Shown here one piece after another: positions 11,740 through 22,237 of a stretch of DNA of 64,000 bases. The notes under the pieces are model-generated. The model saw only the letters and a list, made by a program, of their open reading frames with translations, ran no database searches and was not told the DNA's origin. This DNA is from Lunularia cruciata. Its lineage: Eukaryota > Streptophyta > Marchantiopsida > Lunulariales > Lunulariaceae. Within the stretch, counting starts at the first letter, position 1. Each line of letters begins with the position of its first letter. Both the position numbers and the translations under genes were made by a program. The stretch spans positions 26,040,001 to 26,104,000 of the forward strand of contig OX419757.1 of assembly GCA_948567375.1 (NCBI GenBank), in the 5' to 3' direction.

Positions 11740-12540
11740 CCCTTCAAGATCAAATAATTGTCAAGAAGTACTCCAATGAGTAGACCAATCTATTGGCTCT
11801 CACCAAAGGAGTTGGAAGAGCTTCAAATTATATAGATGGAGTTGTTGGAGAAGGATTACATACAACATATTACATCTCCTTGGGTAGCTTCAAATTATAT
11901 AGATGGAGTTGTTGGAGAAGGATTACATACAACATATTACATCTCCTTGGGTAGCACCGATACTATTTATCCTAAAGAAGGATGGAGGATTTAACTGTTG
12001 TATTGATTACCATAGCCTCAACAAATAAATAGTGAAAAATACATATCCTTTGCCTTGAATTGAAAACTTGCTAGATTCTTGCTAGTGGAGCATGCTAATT
12101 CTCCAAGTTAGATCTTTGAAGTGAGTATTAGAAAATTTCCATTGATAGAAAGGATGTACAAAAGACTACCTTTCACACAAGGTATGGACATTTTGAATGG
12201 AAACTTTCAGGCTCACTAATGCTCAAGTCATTTTCATGGATCAAATATATTGAGTGTTGGATGGGCTATTTGATTTGTATGTGGTGGTGTTCTTGGATGA
12301 TATTCTAAAGCAAGATGGAGGTAGAACATATGAATCATGTGCAAGGAGTCCTAAGATGACTATGTCAATGAAGTTTTATTGCAAGAAGTCAAAGTGTACC
12401 TTTTGGCAAAAGGAGTTACCTTCTTGTGTCATAAGGTCTCATTGGAAGAGATCAAGATGGAAGAAGAGAAAATCAAGGCCATTATTGATTGGCATACTCC
12501 AAAAGATACCACAAAAGTATAGTCATTTAATTGATTGGCA
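11740..12540 (+). pseudogene. Reverse transcriptase remnant of element E
   Basis: The plus-strand reading includes a fingers-region box with CIDYHSLN, an internal motif near 12180 with RYGHFEWKLS, and the catalytic region near 12280 read as VVVFLDDIL, where the box is FLDD. These identify a gypsy reverse transcriptase. A 67-bp perfect tandem duplication at 11821-11954 lies just before the fingers motif and puts a shift in the frame. The open piece 12254-12592 then drifts out of the true frame. Confidence 0.75.
11821..11954 (+). repeat. Perfect 67-bp tandem duplication
   Basis: Bases 11821-11887 are repeated exactly at 11888-11954; each copy runs from CTTCAAATTATATAG to CCTTGGGTAG. The two copies are identical although the surrounding element is heavily mutated, so the duplication is recent compared with the insertion. 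Confidence 0.97.
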
Positions 12541-12576
12541 AGTTTTTACCAATGATCCATCCACTATTATGCTCAT

Positions 12577-13060
12577 GTGGCCGCACCATTGACTGATCTC
12601 TTGGAGAAGATCTCAAGCTTTCAATGGACCACCAAGCACAAAGAAGCATTCAAGAAGTTGAAGCATATAGTGTCTTTAAGGCCCATTCTTCAACCATGTG
12701 ATCCTCAACTACCTTGTGTGGTTGATTTTGATGCTTCAAATTTTGCCATTGGAGCTATGTTACAATAAGAATTTCCATGTGGGTTACATTCCATTGCCTT
12801 TGTGTCTCACCAACTAAACATCATAGAAAGAAATTACTCTGCTTGAAATAATGTTTCCATACCTTGGAGGCATTATTTCTTGGGGGAAACAAGTGATCAT
12901 GCAAACCAATCACAAACCTTTATTGTAAACATTACATTTGGAGCACATGAAGAGTCAACATCATCAATGGGAGAAACATTTGTAGTTGTTTGACATCAAA
13001 TCTGAGTACAAACTTGATAGGTTCCATGTCATCCCTGCTGCCCTATCATGATAACCTGAT
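12577..13060 (+). pseudogene. RNase H remnant of element E
   Basis: The open piece 12577-12768 has the connection region (PLTDLLEK, FQWTTKHKEAFKKLK) followed by VVDFDASNFAIGAMLQ, which carries the first catalytic Asp of gypsy RNase H. A stop follows directly. Downstream pieces to about 13060 match the rest of the domain in other frames (SIAFVSHQLNIIERNY, then a shifted segment). Confidence 0.8.
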
Positions 13061-13259
13061 TTGAAGACTCTCCTTGAATCTCTCATCTCAAGTGACTCAA
13101 AAGTAAATTGAGTTTAGGATCACTTAACAACAAGAACCCTTCTTTTAGATGATATAAGATTTTCTTGTAGCACACAATAAGGAATACAAAACCTTCTCCT
13201 TCAAGGAAGGCTTTTTATTTTGTGAGAACCAGATCTATTTCCAACCGAGGGAGATCTAC

Positions 13260-14400
13260 AACTTGTACGCCTTCAAGAAGGCTATGACTTACCAATCTCT
13301 GGTCACATGGATGTGGATAAAACCTTAGGTACCATATAATGCCAATGGTGATGGCTCGACATGGCACAAGAGGTTCAAGGGTTTATTTGATCTTATGAGA
13401 GCTACTAATGCAATAATGCCTATAACCAAAAACTTAGTGGACTCTTTCAACCACTTCTCATCCCATCTACTTTGATGGGAACACATGAGCTTAAATCTCA
13501 TTGATACTGGTGTTTGTTGATAAGCTTAGTAGCAATTCCATTTAGCACCAATCTTTGATATAGTGGATGCTCCAACATTAGCCAAAATCTACTTTGACAA
13601 TCTCTTCAAGCATCATAAGATGCCTTGTGTACTCATCTCTAACCGTGGTCCTCAATTCACTAGTAAAATTTGGAAAGCACTCTTGAAGCCACTTGGCACC
13701 AAGCTTGCTTTATCCATAACCTTTCATCCTCAAATTGATAGGCAAACTGAACATGCAAATTGCACCTTGGAAGATATGCTTTGTGCCTTTATCAACATTC
13801 ATCATACCAATTGGGATGAATGCATTATGGTAGCTGAGTTTGCCTACAATAACTCCAAGCATGCAAGCACTAGATTCTCTCCCTTCTTCCTTAATTTTGG
13901 TCTATCATTGTCTTATCATCCTCAAATTGATAGGTAAAACAAGGGAAAACTGCACATTGGAGGATATGCTTTATGCCTTTGTCAACATTCACCATACCAA
14001 CTGGGATGAATACCTTATGGTAGCTAAGTTTACCTACAATAAATCCAAGTAGGCAAGCACTAGATTCTCTCCCTTTTTCCTTAATTTTGGCTAAGATTCA
14101 CTTTTTCTTGATTCCTTTCTTGGTCCTCATCCATCTCATGTTCCTCACACTTTCATCTTCTTGACCATAATATTGCACTCCTTACAACAAGCCAAATATC
14201 ATCTCTTTGTTGCTCAAAATCCTCAAAAGTAATACATAGATCAACATTATCATGATCTCACCTTTCAACTTGGTGATAAGGTCATACTTTCTTCTAGTAA
14301 CCCACCCTCCCACTTGGTACCCAAGTTTGTAAACTTGCTCCTAATTGGATAGGTCTATTTGATGTCACCCAAATCATTTCTCTTGTTGCTTATCAACTTG
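13260..14400 (+). pseudogene. Integrase remnant of element E
   Basis: The open piece 13563-13937 contains the end of the first core strand, then VLISNRGPQFTS, where the second catalytic Asp is replaced by Asn, and DRQTEHANCTLEDM, which keeps the catalytic Glu. The zinc-binding region lies upstream at about 13290-13430, broken by frameshifts. A duplication of about 190 bp makes the Glu-containing region occur twice. The element cannot encode a working integrase. Confidence 0.8.
13724..14090 (+). repeat. Diverged tandem duplication, about 190 bp
   Basis: The segment starting at about 13724 (TCATCCTCAAATTGATAGG) recurs from about 13916 to 14090, through a shared end TTCCTTAATTTTGG. The copies differ by scattered substitutions and a few small indels, so this event is older than the identical 67-bp duplication in the same element. 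Confidence 0.9.
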
Positions 14401-14402
14401 CT

Positions 14403-14690
14403 TTGCCTTATCATATGCAAATCCATCTTTTTTTTCATGTTTCCAAGTTGAAACACTTTGTTTCTAATCTATCTTCCTTTTCCACTTGTGTCCAACTCTA
14501 TCCTTCTCCTATTCCAATCAATGATCATGAGGAGTATGAAGTTGATCATATCTTTGCACATCACCACTTTCAACATGGCTGCCAACAACATATTGAGTAC
14601 AAAGTCCTTTGGATTGGGTATCCCTTTCACAATGCCACATGGGACCCTCTTTCTCACCTCCACAATGCACAAACGGTCATGTAAGAGTTT
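14403..14690 (+). pseudogene. Integrase tail with chromodomain, element E
   Basis: The open piece 14403-14684 has the GPY-like end of the integrase (HVSKLKHF) and then a chromodomain: YEVDHIFAHH, IEYKVLWIGYPFHNATWDPL and HNAQTVM. The aromatic and Tyr/Trp positions of the fold are visible. Chromodomains on integrases steer insertion toward marked chromatin in chromoviruses. It is followed within about 50 bp by the purine-rich tract and LTR, as expected. Confidence 0.85.
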
Positions 14691-14738
14691 GAAGCTTCCA
14701 TGTTGATGAGAATGTCATCAACTAGTAGTGGAAGAATA

Positions 14739-15357
14739 TGTGATAATATTGAGTTTACACAGTCTAGACTAAAAAGTAGCAAATAGGCCAAATTAGCCAA
14801 TAATTATAAGAATATTCTAGACACATCTAGGAAGCTTCTTGGTACCTTTCAAGTATTGGGTAATGTGTATGGCAAGTGGCAACTTCTAAAAGGAAGCTTC
14901 TTGGGAAGTTTCATGATTAGCTTAGTTTGCACACTAAGTAGGTGGCTTCTAGAAGGAAACTTCTTAGGAAGTTTCCCAACTAGCTTAGCTTGCATGCTAA
15001 GTAGATGGCTTCTTCAAGAAAGCTTCTCAAGAAGCTTCCCGATTAACTTAGCTTGCACTCTAAGAAGATAGCTTTTAAGAAGCTAATGAGAAGCTTCTCA
15101 AGAGCCTTGTATGTTCTTTGTAAATACCAAAGCCCAAGCTAATGCTAAGCATTTGGATTTTCTCTCATTCAAGAGTCATAATGTGATCTTTCTCTCCAAT
15201 TTTCTATTCTCCTATTTTTCTCCTCCATCTTTTGCATATTTGCTTTGTATATAATGACTTTGTCAACTCTTTTCTACCCTCTATTTTTTATGTTGTGCTC
15301 TTCATGAACTTTGCTAAATGACTAGATTGATATTGAGTGCTTGGGCAATACCACAAC
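14739..15357 (+). mobile_element. 3' LTR of element E
   Basis: After a purine-rich tract (AGTGGAAGAATA, 14726-14737) the sequence begins TGTGATAATATTGAG, a typical plant chromovirus LTR start. A likely TATA/transcript start region, TTGTAAATACC, lies near 15118. The U3 part contains a threefold 63-bp repeat. No right-hand TSD or matching 5' LTR is in the window, so the right end is uncertain. Confidence 0.65.
14871..15066 (+). repeat. 63-bp tandem repeat, three units, in LTR U3
   Basis: Units at about 14871-14940, 14941-15003 and 15004-15066 each contain GCTTCT..GGAAG(C/T)TTC, then TTAGCTTG, then CTAAG. A partial fourth unit follows to about 15105. Because 63 is a multiple of three, the repeat stays open in one frame (14856-15071), but this is a repeat artefact, not a gene. 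The units are rich in AAGCTTCTTGAGAAGCTT-like inverted repeats. Confidence 0.9.
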
Positions 15358-15950
15358 ATCTAGTTCACATGATTTGTGCACTAAGTGTTAATTTCTATGT
15401 ATTTGTGTTCACAATGTTGTGAATTATGATGGAATTTTGAATTGGCATGATTGCAATCAAATAAAATAGAAAGGAGACTCATGTTGTAGTAGATCAACTG
15501 ATTTTGATTATGTTTAATCATTTAGAATTCCTCATTTCCACCATGCAATCTTGCCAAGCCAAAAATGGATAATCTCTTCTTCTTAAACACTAAATCCTAA
15601 ACAAAAAAATGACTAGACTCAACCCCAAAATGGGCAGACCCAAATAGTTCTGAGCAAACCCACTTAATGCAAAGCACACCACAAATAGACAGACCTAATC
15701 CAAAAACTGGCAGACCCATTTCAAGCAAACCTCACTCACTCAATGCCAAGCACACCACAAATAGGCGCACTTAATAGTGAACACACCAAAGCAAACAACA
15801 AGCAAAGAAAAATAGCACATCTATTTATTTTTTATCATCCTCATGTCTACTCAACTTCAATTTGGCACTACAATTAGGGATAGGGTGATTACTATCAGAT
15901 TTGTAACATCTACTTCCTACATCTTCATGACTAAAGATGCTCACAAAACT
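15358..15950. other. Stretch without a supportable gene
   Basis: No long frame is present. About 15610-15800 holds short degenerate repeats of the type GCAGACCCA and AAGCACACCACAAATAG. Similar GCAGACCCAA wording occurs at 20-100, which may point to one repeat family at both places. Confidence 0.4.
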
Positions 15951-17060
15951 CTTAATTTTGTTTGCAGTTTCCTACGTTTGCTAGTTTGAGTGTCATTTGG
16001 AATTGCTGCCTTGGTTTAGCAATATGCTCTTTGAACTTAAATTTCTCAACCTTTGCACATAGGTTTTCAATTGTTGTTGATTTCATAGAATCAATTTCAA
16101 CCAATTTACACCTCTCCTTGGCCTCTAATGATTCATACTTCAACTTTGTATGATTGGCCATATCTTTTGCAAAAGCATCTAAACTTGGGCAAGCTTTTGC
16201 ATTTGCTTTCTCTAAGTTCCTTCTCTTGCATGTTTCACCTTCACTTTTAATCACTTTCCGCTATTCCTACCTCTTTATCTCCTCTATTTTCTTCTAGTTT
16301 GTGCAAGCATATCCTTTTTGGAACTCACCATGTATTATCCTCTTGGTATCTTTTCTCTTTTATCCTTTCATGCATTTGGAAATTGTACATCATCTATTGG
16401 AGTATTAAGTGGTTTGCTTCCTTTGAACTCTTGTGTATTAAACTCAAACTCTCCATACTCATGTGGATTAAACTCAAAGTGCCTTTCCAAAGAAAGGCAC
16501 TTTGGCATACTTGGAATACTCATTGGAATTGACTCTCCCATAGGACAAGCTTGTGAAGTCTTTACCAAAGGAGTGTCTTTTCCTGACATATCTTCATCTT
16601 CCTTGGTGATCTCGTTGCTTATTTAGGCATCCTTCTCATTGGATGTAACTTTGTGCAAGTCTTTGGATGATTCAAAGTGAATTGCCTCAATTCTTACTCC
16701 AAAAATTACATGTGCAAGGAGAGAGATATTTACTCTCCTCCCAAAAAAAGAATCCATTCTAGAGTAATGTGGATAAATATGGTTAAGTTTGTCTTCTATA
16801 GTGGTCCATCCTTGCTTTAACTCTTTGTTGGTCAGACCCTCACATGTCACCGTCTCCTTCTATTTTTAAGCTTCTTTGTAGGACTTCATGGAGCTCATTT
16901 CTTCTTCAATCTCTTTCCCATCATAGATGCAAGGAATCCATTACTAAATCTCACAAGGAAAGTTGCCATGTAGTTGAAAGTTGTACTTTTTGGATGGGTT
17001 TCTTGTGGCAACCACCATGGATTTGTTTGAAATGCTCAAGATTCTCTACATAATCCAAAA
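15951..17060 (-). pseudogene. Unrecognised decayed minus-strand coding stretch
   Basis: Three minus-strand open pieces, 16623-16850, 16368-16589 and 15952-16254, follow one another in transcription order. The first has a motif HIYPHYSRMDSFFGRRVN; the second has CLSLERHFEFNPHEYGEFEF; the third is Lys/Glu-rich and probably coiled coil. Frames differ between pieces, so it is broken. I do not recognise it. It could be an extra ORF of a retroelement or a dead host gene. Confidence 0.4.
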
Positions 17061-18292
17061 TCTGATTGTAATGGTGAAGCCATTCTAAAGCAATCATCCT
17101 TAATTTGTATCATGGAGGTAATTGCTTATAGCTTTTGATTTATTCACAAGAGTATTAGAAGGGGTTGAGCAAATCATCTTCAATAATTCTTGAAATCCTA
17201 CACTTGCTATGGAGATAGAAGAACTTTGTGTAAATCTAGAGTTCAAAATTAAATTGGAATATGCACAATGACAATGAAAAGTTTCTTTATGTTTTAGTAG
17301 AGGAGCCTCATATTACAATCTACCATCCCAATAGGCTTGAATTCCATGGTTTCAAGATTTTAATTTATGCAATTTCCAAGTGTGTTCTAAAAGTCCATGC
17401 TCCATGAATTTCTCCAAGTAGATATATAGTTCAACTTTTTAGGACAAAGTTGGTGCTCAATCTACACTTACAAACTTTGCACTTTGCACTACAAAAAAAT
17501 CAATTTTTGCCATGCAATTTTGGGATTGGAATTTCTCTTTGCATGATGTGGACTTGATAAATTGCCCCACTTCTTGCTTTTGCTAAACAATTGAATCTCT
17601 CTCATTCCTTCTCAATTTGAAATTTGATTCTCATGCAGACCTTATTATCCCTTTCTAACCCCTTTGCAACACTTGGCACCCTAAATCTCCTTACTTTGAT
17701 ACCTAAAGAAATGTCCATTTGAACTATTAATGAAGATTAGTGAGAACTAACACTTAAAACCTCTTGTAACCCCAAGTTGCCACCCAAACTCCAATTTATA
17801 AGATGGCATGTTATAACCTTCTATAGTATATTAAATTTCTCTATGGACTGCAGTTTGGTACCCTTCTTACTTTCCCATACTAGCCTCCATGTTTATAGCA
17901 CATGCTCCACCACCTTAAGCCTCTCATAAGTTCTCAAATTGAAATCCCCTTTAATATTCTTGGTTGCAACCATTGTTGTAGACTTGTTTGCAATATTGTC
18001 TTGGCTATTATGGTTGAGAATCACCATATCAAATGATGCATATATCTTATCAATAAATAAGATGAAATATATCAAACTCTTCAAAAGAGAACAAAGTCAT
18101 CAATTAAAGAATTTCAGAGCTAAGCTCAAGAACCCTTTTCCTTAGTAGAGGACTTCTAATTTCTTGAGAATGCTTGCATCAATATTAGAGAGTTAGAGAG
18201 TAGGATGTTAGAGAGTATATGTTCACTAAGAAACCCTTGATTCTTCCTATAGTTTAAATATAAGAATTTTCTACATAGAAGGACCACCATAT
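17061..18292. other. Stretch with one small minus-strand frame
   Basis: The only coding-like piece is 17893-18084 on the minus strand, 63 codons, with DKIYASFDMVILNHNSQDNI and a basic C-terminal half. It has no motif I recognise and may be part of the same dead unit as the frames to its left. Nothing else is seen. Confidence 0.35.
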
Positions 18293-18571
18293 TGTTAGGA
18301 TTTACTCTTATGCCTTATGGTTACACTATAAGCGGATTTGGTTGCATTTGATGGTTGGAGTGAATTGAGAGAGTGTGGGAGCTCTTGCCTTGTATGCACA
18401 AATATGCCAATGAGCTTGGGGTCTTAATAAAGATTCTTGAAGCATTTGCATGGATGTAGCCTCACCATGAAGGTGAACCATGTACTTCCATGTAATATGT
18501 GATTTTTGCTAGTTATATACATGATGTATGCATGTTGTTCTCATTAATTTCTTGACAAATTTTATCATAGC
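18293..18571 (+). mobile_element. Possible Ty1/copia LTR with primer site
   Basis: The segment starts TGTTAGGATT and has, near 18460-18500, a block ATGGATGTAGCCTCACC...GTGAACCATGTA that resembles the R/U5 part of plant copia LTRs. It ends TTGACA at 18557, followed by TTTATCATAGC (18561-18571), a degraded likeness of the initiator-Met primer site. Its right side is cut by B2 at about 18780. No target duplication was found. Confidence 0.4.
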
Positions 18572-19599
18572 AAGTAACAATAGACAAGATTATTGCTCAC
18601 TTAGCTTTAGGTGCTATAGATAAAACCTTTGTGAGGTTTGAAGATAGAGCAAGAAATAATCAATGCAATCTAGAGCTTCTTATTCATGCTTGGTATGAAG
18701 AAAGGAGTTTATGAAGCAAGGAAACAACTTCAAAGCTGAATTGCGGCATAGAACTCTCTATCTTTGTCTTCAACATTGTTCTCTCCCCGTTGTTGAACGT
18801 CTAGTTCATCCTCACTTCCACTACTCTATTCTTCACTTTGTAGCATAAGCTCTAGTTCTTCTTCTCCTCCTAAGTTTTTTGACTTATACTTGGCTTTGCC
18901 TTTTGATTCTTTTGCTCCCAATGACTCATCAATTACCACAATGTCATGCATCAAGTTCACCTTTTTCATCTTTCAAGGCTGAACCGGTGATACCATCTCC
19001 CACAAGACGACTTCTCTTCTTCATCTTTGAAATATTTACTTCTACTTTCATATGTTGGCCCATTCTTACATAGTGCTCATCACTACTTTGGATATGTCAA
19101 ATGTATTACTGCTCTTCCTCATGTGCTTCTTCTTGTAAATCCGGATGAAAGTAAGACACAATCTTTCTTTGCTCCACCTCCTTCATCAAGTTCAACCCAA
19201 AGTAGAAATGTGCAACAAATGGCACCAAATAGTGAAGAGTGGTTGTGTGGTACCCACATTTTTTGTTTTTTTTTTGAAATGGAGAAGAAGAAGTGTATAA
19301 AGAAGTTGGATTGCTCCTGTATGGCCAAAGAAGGCAAAGAAAAGAGTCTTTGGGATGAAACCCAAGGTAACGTGGCTTTGGGTCATAAGGCAAAGTACTT
19401 GGGCTTGCCCTGTCAACATACAACCCAAAGTAAGAAGTCTTTGTATTGGGGGTTGCTCAACCCGAGGTGAAGACAATGTAACAACTTTTCTTTGGGGCGA
19501 GAATTCAAGAAGGGACTGTTCAAAAACCGGCGGTCATATGCATGAAGTACACTTGACAGTGACATGCGCATGCAAGAGGTGTGATTTCTTGGTAGAAAC

Positions 19600-22237
19600 T
19601 CAAATTGAAGAGAGACAAAGAAGGCATGTCTCTATAAAAATTGGGCTAATGACAAAGCAATGTTGAGCAATTTTCCTTCGCCGTTGAGGAGTCATCCTCC
19701 AAGAGATCATGCGAAGGGAAGTAGAGTTCAAGACGCACTAGTGTGTAGAGGAGAATTTAAGAGAGTTAACCTGAGAGACAGTGAGGAAGCAAGAAAGATG
19801 GGAGGAGGAAAGAAGAACTCCAAATTTGTAGTGAGAAATCATGCAATTCAGAGGTTAGATGTGATCGCAAGAATCAAAGTCTTGAGCCAACTTTGGATCA
19901 CATTCTTGGCGTGGAACTAGAACGTGAGTTTTCTAGGATTCATGACCAAGATAATCAAGAGTAAATGTCTTGATGGCCTCGAGGAAGAGGAGAAGAGAGG
20001 AAATCCGGCTTGCTGGACAAAGTCGGATTGGAGATTAGTACTCGGAAGAGAGGCAGGCGCAGAGCAGGGTGCCACATTCTTGGGGAAGGGAGAGGTAGCT
20101 GAAGAAACCCAAGAAGTGAGGGATGCCTTCTCTTCAAAGAGGATGAAGAATGGGTACAAAGTAGAGATTTACAAAGATCCGGTCAAGAGAGGGATCATGA
20201 GTGCTCTCATGGAAATCCTGAAGCCGGAGAGAACAACTTATGTGATGAAACACCAAGCGGTGTTCTTCCATAAGATGTTTGCAAGAGAACCCATCAATTG
20301 GGCGAGGTGCTTCCATGGGAGAATGAGGCAAATGGTGTGGAATTTGCAAGATAAGTCACCTCTACACTACATTGTGCCATTTGCAGCACATTTCTATCTC
20401 AGATTGAATTTGCTCAATGCGGCAAAGCGCAATAGAATGGTGTTGCACTTTCATCCCAACTTGAGAAAGGAAGTTGACACGGAGGAGTAACAATATATTC
20501 TTTAGATCCAAAGCAGTGATGAGTACTATGTGCGGATGGGGAAGAGTGCGTAGGTAGAAGTAAGTACTCCAAAGTCAAAGAAGCAAAGTTGACAAGGAGA
20601 AGGCAAAGACATAAAGAAGACGAGACCTTGGAAGACCAAGAGAGGAAACTTGAGGAAAGGTATAGTGGTGATCGCATTGTCAGAAGAAGACTCAAAGGGC
20701 AAAGCCGAGTGCAAGTCCAAAGACTCGGAACATGAGGAAGAACCCGAGCTTACACTACAAAGTAGAGATACAAGTAGTGATAGCGATGAAGGTGGGTAGA
20801 TGAAGTCGGTGCCTACAAAAGAAGAAGAAGTTTGGGTGGAGCTCGAGGAAGAGAGTAATGCAAAGTTGGAGGATGAAGTGCCCAAGCCGGAGGAGAAGAA
20901 GATTCCTATTTAAAGAGGAGTTTGGTCAAGGCACAAGGCAAAGTGTGAAGCGGGTCCAAGCAAGACAAGGGAAGAGGAGAATGCCAGTTCGGGAAGTGAA
21001 GCGTCTATACCGATACGACGACTGTAGAGAAGAAGGTGAGTATCAAGAGAAGAAGAGGTAAAGAAGGAGATCACTCCACAGGTTGAAGTAGTCGCAAGTG
21101 ATGGATTGGAGTACTTGCAAGAAGTTGTGTGTCTCTGTTGGCAAAGCTAGAGCACACAAAGAGGTAGATGCAATCAAAGTGTTCGGAGGTGAAGACTGTA
21201 TTGCAGGTATTAGCAAGACTAGAAGAAGAGAACTTGGAGTTGAAGAAGGGTATAATCCGAGGTGAGGAGGAAAGGAAAGTACTGCGAGTGGATGTAGTAG
21301 TGCAGAGTCAAGTGATTGAGAACTTGAAAAGAGAAGCACGATATTGAGAGGAGATTGTGAAGCAGAGTGACATAGCAAGGGAATGACAAGTAGCTGAGTA
21401 CAAAATCTTGAAGCAACAGTTTGTTGATTCAAGACTAGAATTATCCATGCTATGGCAAGGGTAGCAGAGAAGGAACAAGAGCTTGATAGAGTAATGGAGA
21501 GTGTAGAAGAGAGGAAGCAATTGTGGCAACAAGAGTTGACAAAGAGATATAGGGAAGAAGAGAGATTACGAGAGTTACTTCGTAATCAGGAAGAGAAGGA
21601 GAAGGAGAAGGAGAAGGAGAAGGAGAAGGAAACTATGAAAGCTGAGTTTGAAGCAGAATTGGCAATGTACCGGGAAGATTAGCTTGCAGATCGGGAGCAC
21701 AAAAGGAAGATGAGATTGGAGCCATTGAAGGAGATTGTAATCAAGATGAATGCGATGCTGAGTATAGAGGCTAGTGTGCATATCAAAGAGACGGAGCTGC
21801 ACAAGTTGAAGTTGTTGGTGCAGGAGATGAGGAGGAGACATGCAAAGGACACAAATTTGAACGCATTGTTGATTAGTCTTAGAACTCGTGTAGATAGGAA
21901 GATATTAGAAGTGGAAGATAATATCACGATTATATTAGATTTGGTAAAGTTGGAGATAGATAAACTTCAGAAAGATGTTAGATCAAAACCCAAAGTAGAT
22001 GAAGTAGGAGTGTAGATGTCTTTGGAGTTACCATTGGAGACGTTAGAGAAGAGTGGGTCAAAAGATAAGGAGTTAGATAAATTACCTACTAGTGAAATGT
22101 CAGATCAAGAAAGAGAACAATTAGATTTGGTAGAAGATGTAGGAATTATGAAACCCAAGGACAAAGCATTAGGAAGTAAAGTTACTTCGGGATCGGGTTT
22201 GAAAGCCAAAGAAGAAGTAGACATCGGATTGGATTAG
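19600..22237 (+). pseudogene. LTR-borne ORF of family B (copy 1)
   Basis: The reading runs through open pieces 19660-19920, 19924-20490, 20858-21061, 21452-21682, 21710-22015 and 22016-22237, with single stops or small shifts between. The N-terminal half is globular and rich in Trp and aromatic residues (WRLVLGREAG, MFAREPINWARCFH, HYIVPFAAHFYLRLN). Next comes an acidic Glu/Lys/Ser linker, then about 300 residues of coiled coil, including a Glu-Lys dipeptide run from an expanded GGAGAA repeat near 21594-21631. The tail ends EEVDIGLD before the stop. No catalytic motif or known domain is recognised. It has the same layout and stop position as the copy at 48050-50659. Confidence 0.75.
21594..21631 (+). 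repeat. GGAGAA hexanucleotide repeat
   Basis: About six units of GGAGAA lie in frame inside the coiled coil and encode alternating Glu and Lys. The B1 copy at the same place has an unexpanded EKDKEK-type sequence, so this is a local expansion. Confidence 0.9.

Larger units (their letters stand above)
11640..15357 (+). mobile_element. Decayed chromovirus (Ty3/gypsy) element E
   Basis: Read on the plus strand this region holds RT, RNase H, integrase, a C-terminal chromodomain, a purine-rich tract and one LTR, in that order, which is the order of a plant chromovirus. gag and protease are missing, and the left end is truncated near 11640. Stops and shifts occur in all domains. Three separate tandem duplications lie inside it, in RT, integrase and LTR. 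The end of the LTR is uncertain; about 15357 is a guess from a terminal ACAACA. Confidence 0.8.

Noticed and set aside
14856-15071. 71-codon ORF with repeated LSRWLL motifs as a small secreted or membrane protein
   Set aside because: It is made by the 63-bp tandem repeat in an LTR. It has no start context or conserved partner.
19106-19423. Overlapping minus-strand ORFs at 19106-19476 as a separate gene
   Set aside because: They straddle the border at 19246 between two B LTRs. The part left of 19246 is the LTR-borne frame of B2; the part to the right is antisense of another LTR.
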